Of a stretch of DNA of 64,000 nt, positions 7,287 to 14,092 are shown piece after piece. How positions within the stretch are numbered: the stretch's first letter is position 1; each line of letters starts with the position of its first letter. The position numbers and the translations under genes were made by a program. The stretch comes from Streptomyces cirratus (GTDB taxonomy: Bacteria > Actinomycetota > Actinomycetes > Streptomycetales > Streptomycetaceae): NCBI RefSeq assembly GCF_014650775.1, contig NZ_BMVP01000013.1, forward strand, positions 124,001-188,000, read 5' to 3'. The notes under the pieces were generated by a model that did not search any database, was not told where the DNA came from, and saw only the letters and a list, made by a program, of their open reading frames with translations.

Positions 7287-8300
7287 TCAGAGGGTGAAGG
7301 TCCGTGTCGCGTTCTGCGAGGGGTCGCCCGGGCGCAGGTGCAGCTCACCCTCGTCCGGGAAGAGCACCACCGCCGCGACGGTGCGTTCGGCGCGGATGTC
7401 CCCCCGGTCCGGGACGCAGACCGGCGGGCGCGCGAGCAGGGCGAAGTGGTCCTCGGCCGGGGCGGCCGGGGCGATGCGGGCCAGGCCCTCGGTCGCCGCG
7501 CGCAGGCGGCGCAGCGAGGAGTTGCGGGCGAAGACGTTGAGTTCGTCCGCCGGGGCGAAGTCGGGGTGCAGGAAGTGGTTGGTGTGCACCGGGTCGGGGC
7601 CTTGGCCCACCCGGAGTTCCCCGTCCAGGTGTTCCACGTACACCGCGCGCTCGCGGTCGCACAGCGTCAGTGAGCGGGAGCTGGCCAGTGGCAGGTCCGC
7701 GAGGAGTTTGAGTGCCTCCCCGACGCTCCCCGCGTGGTCCAGGAGGTGGCGTATCGCCAGGTACGGCGGCACCCCCGGCCGCCACGCGCCGCCGAGCACC
7801 AGGTTCAGCCCGACGGCGAGGCCGGCGCGGTTGAGCCCGAGGTAGCCCAGCAGTCCGGCGAAGCTGAGGACCAGCGAGCGCGGGGTGCGCAGGACGGTGA
7901 TGTGGGTGTCGAGGTTGCCGCTGAGGTCCACCGTCTGGGCCAGGACGGGGGCGGCCCCGGTGCGGGCGTACGTGGTGCAGTCCCCGCCGGTGCGGATCTT
8001 GGAGTAGCCCATGAGCTCGCGGCGCAGCTGGAGCAGCCAGGCTTCGTCCTCGGTGATGCGGGCTCCTTCCGCGAGCCCCGCCACCTCCTCGGCGAGGTCC
8101 GGCAGGGCGGCCGTGACCGCCGCCCGGTAGGCGGCGATCGACGGCCGGAGCCCGTCGAGCGAAAGGGGGGCGTCCTTGAGGTGGTTCAGGCGGGCGAGGC
8201 CGTCGTCGAGGAAGGCCCGCAGCGGCGCGGCGAGGGCCGCGCCGTGCGTACGGCCGACTTCGCGCGCGGTGCCCCCGGCGGCGACGAAGGTGACGCTCAT
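7287..8300 (-). CDS. C45-type Ntn acyltransferase (penicillin acyltransferase-like)
   Basis: The 337-residue protein resembles the isopenicillin-N acyltransferase/C45 family, Ntn hydrolases that autocleave before a Cys. The candidate nucleophile is Cys about 108 in GGDCTTYARTG, followed by VLAQTVDLSGN and the core SFAGLLGYLGLNRAGLAVGL, all typical of the fold. Start ATG 8300 overlaps the GNAT stop by 4 bp, so the two are translationally coupled. In the fungal archetype the enzyme exchanges an acyl side chain on an amine; here it may acylate, deacylate or release an N-acyl hydrazine or peptide intermediate. The substrate is unknown. Confidence 0.82.
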   Translation of the reverse strand: MSVTFVAAGGTAREVGRTHGAALAAPLRAFLDDGLARLNHLKDAPLSLDGLRPSIAAYRAAVTAALPDLAEEVAGLAEGARITEDEAWLLQLRRELMGYSKIRTGGDCTTYARTGAAPVLAQTVDLSGNLDTHITVLRTPRSLVLSFAGLLGYLGLNRAGLAVGLNLVLGGAWRPGVPPYLAIRHLLDHAGSVGEALKLLADLPLASSRSLTLCDRERAVYVEHLDGELRVGQGPDPVHTNHFLHPDFAPADELNVFARNSSLRRLRAATEGLARIAPAAPAEDHFALLARPPVCVPDRGDIRAERTVAAVVLFPDEGELHLRPGDPSQNATRTFTL

Positions 8301-8908
8301 GCGGTGACGGCCGTCTTCGGGCCCCAGGCGAGGGCGGCGCCCACCTCGGGCCATTCGGCGCGCAGGACGCTGTAGAAGACGGCGTCGCGGCGCCGGCCTC
8401 CGGGCATGAAGTTGAAGCTGCGCAGCGTGCCTTCCTCGGTGGCGCCGATGTTGCGCAGTCCGCGCCGGGCCTGGATGTTGAGGACGTCGGTCTTGAACTC
8501 GACGCGCTCGGCCTCCAGGACGTCGAAGGCGTGCGCGAGGAGCAGCGCCTTCGCCCAGTGGTTGATGCCCTTGCCGCGGAAGTCGCGGCCGAGCCAGGAC
8601 CAGCCGATCTCCAGGCGCCGGTCGGCTTCGGCCATGTTGCCGAAGCTCATGCTGCCGGCGATCCGGCCGGTCGCCTTGTCGGTGATGACGTAGACGGCGC
8701 GGCGGCCGGCGTCCTGGTCGGCGAGCATGGCGTCGAAGAAGGTTTCGAAGTCGGTGTCGTTCTCGACGGCGGAGACGAAGTAGCGCCAGATGTCGGGGTC
8801 CATGGCGACGGCGCGGACGCCCTCGCGGTCCGTCTCGGTGACCGGGGTCAGCCGCACACGGTCGTTCTCCAGGATGGCGGCGGCGTCCGTGGCCCAGTTG
8901 GTCGTCAT
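8297..8908 (-). CDS. GNAT N-acyltransferase (RimJ/RimL type)
   Basis: The 203-residue protein shows the GNAT core: VRLTPVTETDREGVRAVAMD at the N-terminus, DRRLEIGWSWLGRDFRGKGI with the acetyl-CoA pyrophosphate loop (RGKGIN), and NIQARRGLRNIGATEEGTLR at the end. It is coupled to the carrier-protein gene upstream and the C45 gene downstream. As I recall, a GNAT enzyme in triacsin biosynthesis N-succinylates hydrazinoacetic acid before activation; the placement beside an AMP ligase and ACP makes the same role plausible. Acyl donor and substrate are inferred, not shown. Confidence 0.85.
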   Translation of the reverse strand: MTTNWATDAAAILENDRVRLTPVTETDREGVRAVAMDPDIWRYFVSAVENDTDFETFFDAMLADQDAGRRAVYVITDKATGRIAGSMSFGNMAEADRRLEIGWSWLGRDFRGKGINHWAKALLLAHAFDVLEAERVEFKTDVLNIQARRGLRNIGATEEGTLRSFNFMPGGRRRDAVFYSVLRAEWPEVGAALAWGPKTAVTA

Positions 8909-8911
8909 GGT

Positions 8912-9190
8912 TCAGGCTCCGGGGGTGTCGTCGTGGTGGCGGGTGAGGGCGGCGGTGACGTCGCGCAGCGTACGCATGGCGGCGAGGTCGTGTTCGGTGA
9001 AGTGGGCGAGGTCGACGCCCGTGTCCTCGCACAGTTCGGTGAGGAAGAGGACCTTGTTGAGGGAGGTCAGGCCGTAGGCGGCGGCCAGGTCGGCGTCGGG
9101 GTCGAGCGACTCGGCGGCGACCTCGGGGATCAGGACGAGGGAGAGCTGTTCACGGGCCGCCGACTCGATCGCGGTGAGGGTGTCAGGCAT
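8912..9190 (-). CDS. Free-standing acyl carrier protein
   Basis: This 92-residue acidic protein has a carrier fold with the phosphopantetheine attachment Ser in YGLTSLNKVLFL (about residue 43). The usual Asp before the Ser is replaced by Thr (GLTSL rather than GLDSL), as in some discrete amino-acyl carrier proteins. Its ATG at 9190 overlaps the end of the AMP-ligase gene by 8 nt, so the ligase most probably loads this carrier. The oxidising acyl-CoA-dehydrogenase-like enzyme of the cluster could then act on the thioester. Confidence 0.85.
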   Translation of the reverse strand: MPDTLTAIESAAREQLSLVLIPEVAAESLDPDADLAAAYGLTSLNKVLFLTELCEDTGVDLAHFTEHDLAAMRTLRDVTAALTRHHDDTPGA

Positions 9191-10763
9191 GGATTCCGGC
9201 CTCCTGGTTGTGCAGTCGGTGCGCGTATGCGCTCTGGATGGCGGGGCGTTTGGGCTTGTACTGGCTCGTCAGCAGGCCGTTGGCGATGCTGAACGGCTCG
9301 TCGGCGACGATGACCCGGCTGATCCGCTCGTCGGGGGTGCCGGCGGCGTTCGCCGCGGCGAGGGCGGCGGTGACGGCGTCGGTGTCGGCGGGCAGCGCGG
9401 CCGGGGAGACGACGGCGACGAGGTCGGTCTGGGTGGGGCTGAACAGCACGCATTCGGCTATCGCCGGATCGGCCTTCATCCGCTCTTCGACGGGCCGCAC
9501 CACGATCTTCTTGCCGTTGTCGAGGACGATGACGTCGTCTGCGCGGCCGTGGACGAAGAGGAAGCCGTCCTCGTCGAGGTGGCCGATGTCTCCGGTGCGC
9601 ACGGTGCCGTCGGGCATGAAGACCTTCTCGGAGTCGCCGGGGGCGGCGTACTCGTAGTGGTCGCCGACGGGGTGGGCGCTGCGGACGCTGATCACCCCGT
9701 CCTCGCCGATCAGCACCTGCTTGCCGCGCACCACTCGGCCGACGCTGCCCTCGCGGTGGGCCCCGGGGTGGTTCTTGGTGACGATGCAGGTCTCGTTGAG
9801 GCCGTAGCCCTCGAAGAGCGGCAGCCCGGCCTCCTCGGTGAAGAAGCGGACCATCGCGGGTGCGGCGGGTGCGGAGCCCGTCCACAGGTAGCGGATGCGG
9901 TCGCCGAACAGGGCCTGGGCGACCTGGCGGGCGCTGCCCGCGCCGGGGCGCCTGCGCCGGGCCTCGATCTGGCGGCGGGCGGTCTCGTAGAAGGCGGGGA
10001 CGCCCATGACCACGGTGGGACGCACCCGGCGCAGGGTGGCGAAGGCCGCCTCGTAGGTGGTGAGGGTGACGTCGTGGCCGTGCAGCAGGGCCGAGTAGAC
10101 CCAGTAGCGCTGCTGGAGCAGGGAGAGGGGGAGGAAGACGAACAGGTGGTCGTCGGGGTTGTGTCCGAAGATTTCCTGGACGGCTTCGAGGGAGCTGTCG
10201 ATGCTGCCGGCGGTGGCGCCGAGGCCCTTGGGGACGCCGGTGCTGCCGGAGGTGAACTTGATGGTGGTGACGTCCCGCTCCGCCCACGTGACCGGGGGCA
10301 GGGGTTCCTCGGGCCCGTCGCCCGGTTCGGTCAGGGCCCAGACGTCGTCCGTGCTCAGGGTGCCGGGGAGACGGGCGGCCGGGTCGGTGGGTTGGTCGGT
10401 GCACAGGAGCGTGAGGCCGTAGCGGTCCATGAGCTCCCGGGACGGGGTGAACTTGCCGGGTTCCAGGCCGGCGGTCTGGGCCCCGAGGCGCAGCGCTGCC
10501 AGGTCGAGCAGTACCCACTCCAGGCTGTTGGCGGCGAGGATGCCGATCCGCGTGCCCGGTCCGATGCCGAGGGCGCGCAGGTGGTGGGCGAGGCGGCCGG
10601 CGCGCTCGTACAGCTCGCCCAGCGACAGGGAGCGGGTGCCGTCCAGGCGGGCGGCGTGGATGCGGCCGCCGGCCGTCGGGGCGGCGGTGACGAGCCGGTT
10701 GAGCGGTGACAGGGACTCAGGGGCGGCGGGGACCGCCGTGGGGGCGGCCGTCGGGGCGGTCAT
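9183..10763 (-). CDS. AMP-dependent acyl/aminoacyl ligase (stand-alone adenylation enzyme)
   Basis: This 526-residue ANL-superfamily enzyme has the P-loop TIKFTSGSTGVPKG, then LFEGYGLNETC, the hinge RTGDIGHLDEDGFLFVHGRA and the C-terminal DNGKKIVVRPVEERM in place of the usual 'K..G..I.P..IE' stretch. It resembles fatty-acyl-AMP/long-chain acyl ligases more than NRPS A domains, and has no carrier domain of its own. Start ATG 10763 overlaps the NRPS stop (ATGA) and its end overlaps the ACP gene. I infer that it adenylates the (acylated) hydrazino acid and loads it on the adjacent ACP, as Tri29 is believed to do in triacsin biosynthesis (recalled). Confidence 0.85.
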   Translation of the reverse strand: MTAPTAAPTAVPAAPESLSPLNRLVTAAPTAGGRIHAARLDGTRSLSLGELYERAGRLAHHLRALGIGPGTRIGILAANSLEWVLLDLAALRLGAQTAGLEPGKFTPSRELMDRYGLTLLCTDQPTDPAARLPGTLSTDDVWALTEPGDGPEEPLPPVTWAERDVTTIKFTSGSTGVPKGLGATAGSIDSSLEAVQEIFGHNPDDHLFVFLPLSLLQQRYWVYSALLHGHDVTLTTYEAAFATLRRVRPTVVMGVPAFYETARRQIEARRRRPGAGSARQVAQALFGDRIRYLWTGSAPAAPAMVRFFTEEAGLPLFEGYGLNETCIVTKNHPGAHREGSVGRVVRGKQVLIGEDGVISVRSAHPVGDHYEYAAPGDSEKVFMPDGTVRTGDIGHLDEDGFLFVHGRADDVIVLDNGKKIVVRPVEERMKADPAIAECVLFSPTQTDLVAVVSPAALPADTDAVTAALAAANAAGTPDERISRVIVADEPFSIANGLLTSQYKPKRPAIQSAYAHRLHNQEAGIHA

Positions 10764-13700
10764 CGGGTCTCCCTCTCGGCGAGTACGGCGGCCATGGCGC
10801 GGACGGTGTCGATCTCGGCGAACTGGTCGAGGGTGAGGGTGACGCCGAAGCGTTTGCGGGCCGCGGTGAGGATGCGGGCGGCGGCGATGGAGTCACCGCC
10901 GAGGGAGGCGAGGGTGTCCAGGGCGCCGATGTCGCCGCGGCGCAGGACGGTGGACCAGATGTCGGCCACGAGCTTCTCCGTGGCACCGGTGGGGGCGGTG
11001 TCGCCCGGGGCCGCGGCCGGTGCGGCGCCGGCGCCCGGGGCCTCGGCGCCGAGCGCCGCCAGCTTCGTACGGTCGACCTTGGCGTTCTTGGTCAGCGGCA
11101 GGCTCTCGTGCCAGACCAGCGCCGCGGGCAGCATGTAGTCGGGCAGCTCGGCGCGCAGCGCCCGCCGTACCTCGGCGAGTTCGGGGCGCCGGTCCCCGTC
11201 GGCGACGAGGTGGGCGACGAGGGAGCCGCCGCGGGCGGCGACGACGGCCTGGGCGACGGCGTCCAGGGCGGCGAGTCGGGTCTCGACCTCGCCGGCTTCG
11301 ATCCGGTAGCCGTTGACCTTGATCTGGAAGTCGGAGCGGCCGAGGATCTGGATGTCCCCGTCGGGCAGGTACCGGCCGAGGTCGCCGGTGCGGTAGAGGC
11401 GTTCGCCGCGCACCGGGTCCTCGTAGAACCGCTCGGCGGTGCGTTCCTCGTCGCCCCAGTAGCCGCGGGCCAGGCCGGTGCCGGCGGCGACGATCTCGCC
11501 GGTGACCCAGTCGGGTGCGTCGAGGCCGTCGCGGTCCAGGACGTAGGCGCGGTTGTTGGCGTTGGGGCGGCCGTAGGGGATGGACTCGGTGCCGTCCTCG
11601 TCCTCGCGGACGGGGTGCAGGATGTTCCAGATGGTGGTCTCGGTGGGGCCGCCGAGGGAGACCACCTCCAGGCCGGGCATCAGGGTGCGCAGCGCGGCGG
11701 GCAGGGCGGGCGGGAGGCGGTCGCCGCTCATCATGACCAGGCGCAGGGCGGGCGGTACGTCGCCGTCGGCGGCGGCCTGGTCGTGCATGAGGCCGACGAT
11801 GGCGGGGACGGAGTTCCACACGCTGATCCGGTGCGTGCGGCACAGGTCGAGCCAGTGGGCGGGGTCGACGGCCTTGTCCCGGTCGGGCATGACCAGGGCC
11901 GCGCCGGCCGAGAGGGCGCCGAAGACGTCCCAGACGGAGAGGTCGAAGTTGAAGGCGCTGATGGCGAAGAAGCGGTCCCGGGGGCCGATGCGGAAGCGGG
12001 TGTGGCAGTCGGCGACGACGTTGGCGACGTTGCGGTGGGTCACCATGACGCCCTTGGGGGCGCCGGTGGTGCCGGAGGTGTAGAGGACGTACGCGAGGTC
12101 GTCGGGGTGCGAACCGGGCAGCCGGGCGGGAACCTCGGCGGGCCCGTCCGGCAGGGCGTCGGGGGCGGTGAGGTCCAGTACGGCGAACTCCCCCGCCGCA
12201 CAGGCCTCCACGGGCCCGCCGTCGGTCAGCACGCACCGCACCCGGCCGTCTTGCAGCATGTACCGCTGCCGGGCGGTGGGCAGGGCGGCGTCGACGGGCA
12301 GGTAGGCGGCGCCGGCCAGCACAGTGGCGAGGATGCCGATGATCTGCTCGGGGCCGCGCCGCATGACGAGGGCGACGAGTTCGCCCCGGCCCACGCCGTG
12401 CCCGCGCAGCCAGGCCGCGCCGGCCGCGGCCCGGCGCAGCAGTTCGCCGTAGCCGACCTCCCGGTCGGCGGTGAGGATCGCGGGGGCGTCGGGGGTGCGG
12501 GCGGCCTGGGCCGCGATGGCGTCGCCGAGCATCTCCTCGGGCAGCGGGGCAGCCGTGTCGTTGGCGGCGCGGCGGCGGTCGCGCTGGGCGGGTGGCAGCA
12601 GGTCGAAGCTGTGGCGCTGCCAGGCCGCCTCGTCGGCGAGTTCGCCGAGCAGCGTCCCGTATCCGTGGGCGAGGTCGTCCAGCAGCCCTTCGGGGAAGAG
12701 TTCGTCGAGCCCGTCGAGCTGGATGACGGCGGCCCCGTGCTGCTCCATGGCGAAGGCGTTCAGCCATACCTGGGGGGTCTGGCTGACCGAGTACACCTCG
12801 GGTCCGAACAGTTCCAGTGCCGAGCCGTCGACCTCGCTGCTGACGTGCCCGATGGCACTGTTGAAGGTGAACGGCATCCGCGCGCCGGCCACTCCGCCGC
12901 GGCGGCGGGCCAGTTCCTGCATGACCTCGATGCCGGAGAAGTGGCGGTGGTCGATGTCGGCGTGCAGCCGGCTCTGCAGGGCCCGGGCCCGCTCCGCGAA
13001 GGGCAGCGAGCGGTCGACCTCCGCTTCGACGAGGAGGGTGTCGGAGAACTGGCCGATGGCCTCGAAGACCCGGGGGTGGACGGGCGGCCGGTTGGCGATG
13101 GTGGTGGTGAGGGTGAACCGCTCCCCCGCACCCCAGGTGGCCAGGGTCTCCGCGTACGCGGCGAGCAGCAGCGCGGAGGGCGTCAGTCCGGCGGCGGCGG
13201 CCCGCTGCTTGACGGCCGTCCACCGCTCGCGTTCGACGTGGACCCGGCGCTGGGTGAAGCGGGAGCGGGTCAGCGCGGCCGGGCTGGTGCGCAGCGGCAG
13301 GTCGGGGTGGGGGGCGAGGTCGTCCACGCGGCGCATCCAGTACTCGCGGGAGCGGCGGGCGGGCGCCTTGTCGCGGGCCGCTTCCAGGGCGGCGAGGTAG
13401 TCGTCGTAGGCGAACTCGCCGGATGCGCCGCCGCCTTCCAGGGGGCAGTTCTGGTAGGCCCGCCACCAGGCGCGGAAGAACAGGAACATGCTGATCCCGT
13501 CCATCACGAGCCCGTCGTGGCCGACGTGGAGGACCATCTTGTCGTCGGCGAGGACGGTGACGTCGACGCTGAGCAGCGGCGCCCGGTCGGTCGGCAGCAC
13601 CTGGTGGGAGCGCTGCTCGCGCAGTTCGGCGCGCAGCGTCTCCTGCTGCTGCGGGGTGCGGTCGCGCAGGTCGAGGCGGCCGATGGTCGGGTGGCCACGG

Positions 13701-14092
13701 TGCCCGTACTCGGTGACCTGGCGGTCGTCGGCGAGGAAGCGGGAACGCAGTGCGCTGTGCGCGCCGACGACGGTGTCCAGGGCGGTCTGCAGCCGGTCGA
13801 GGTCCCAGACGCCTTCGATCTCGTGGAAGACGTGGCTGGCCACGTCGCCGATCTCGAAGACGCCGCTGCGGCCGATGTAGTAGCTGCGCTGGAGGGGGGT
13901 GAGGGGGAAGCCGGTGCCGTGCTGGGCTTCCCGGGCGAGGTGGGCGACGAGTTCGGCCTTGGCGGCCTTGACGCGGGTGAGGAAGTCGGCGTCCATCCGG
14001 TCGCGGTTGCCCTGGAGGCGCAGGTCGCCGTCGGCGAGGGCGACGGACAGGCCGCGTTCGGCTATCTCGCGCAGGATCAGTCGGTGGTTCAT
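10760..14092 (-). CDS. NRPS: TubC docking - heterocyclisation (Cy) - A - PCP
   Basis: The protein has 1110 residues. Residues 1-50 form a TubC-type docking domain (LILREIAERGLSVALADGDL). The condensation domain begins FPLTPLQRSYYIGR and carries DGLVMDGIS near residue 194, matching the Cy motif DxxxxDxxS instead of HHxxxDG, so it should condense and cyclise a Cys, Ser or Thr side chain. The A domain has YTSGTTGAPKG (about 675), FNFDLSVWDVFG and GGPTETTIWNI; specificity positions read roughly D-L-W-N, near but not identical to cysteine codes. The PCP Ser is in LGGDSIAA (about 1068). There is no TE or reductase. Start and stop overlap its neighbours by 4 bp each. Confidence 0.9.
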   Translation of the reverse strand: MNHRLILREIAERGLSVALADGDLRLQGNRDRMDADFLTRVKAAKAELVAHLAREAQHGTGFPLTPLQRSYYIGRSGVFEIGDVASHVFHEIEGVWDLDRLQTALDTVVGAHSALRSRFLADDRQVTEYGHRGHPTIGRLDLRDRTPQQQETLRAELREQRSHQVLPTDRAPLLSVDVTVLADDKMVLHVGHDGLVMDGISMFLFFRAWWRAYQNCPLEGGGASGEFAYDDYLAALEAARDKAPARRSREYWMRRVDDLAPHPDLPLRTSPAALTRSRFTQRRVHVERERWTAVKQRAAAAGLTPSALLLAAYAETLATWGAGERFTLTTTIANRPPVHPRVFEAIGQFSDTLLVEAEVDRSLPFAERARALQSRLHADIDHRHFSGIEVMQELARRRGGVAGARMPFTFNSAIGHVSSEVDGSALELFGPEVYSVSQTPQVWLNAFAMEQHGAAVIQLDGLDELFPEGLLDDLAHGYGTLLGELADEAAWQRHSFDLLPPAQRDRRRAANDTAAPLPEEMLGDAIAAQAARTPDAPAILTADREVGYGELLRRAAAGAAWLRGHGVGRGELVALVMRRGPEQIIGILATVLAGAAYLPVDAALPTARQRYMLQDGRVRCVLTDGGPVEACAAGEFAVLDLTAPDALPDGPAEVPARLPGSHPDDLAYVLYTSGTTGAPKGVMVTHRNVANVVADCHTRFRIGPRDRFFAISAFNFDLSVWDVFGALSAGAALVMPDRDKAVDPAHWLDLCRTHRISVWNSVPAIVGLMHDQAAADGDVPPALRLVMMSGDRLPPALPAALRTLMPGLEVVSLGGPTETTIWNILHPVREDEDGTESIPYGRPNANNRAYVLDRDGLDAPDWVTGEIVAAGTGLARGYWGDEERTAERFYEDPVRGERLYRTGDLGRYLPDGDIQILGRSDFQIKVNGYRIEAGEVETRLAALDAVAQAVVAARGGSLVAHLVADGDRRPELAEVRRALRAELPDYMLPAALVWHESLPLTKNAKVDRTKLAALGAEAPGAGAAPAAAPGDTAPTGATEKLVADIWSTVLRRGDIGALDTLASLGGDSIAAARILTAARKRFGVTLTLDQFAEIDTVRAMAAVLAERETR

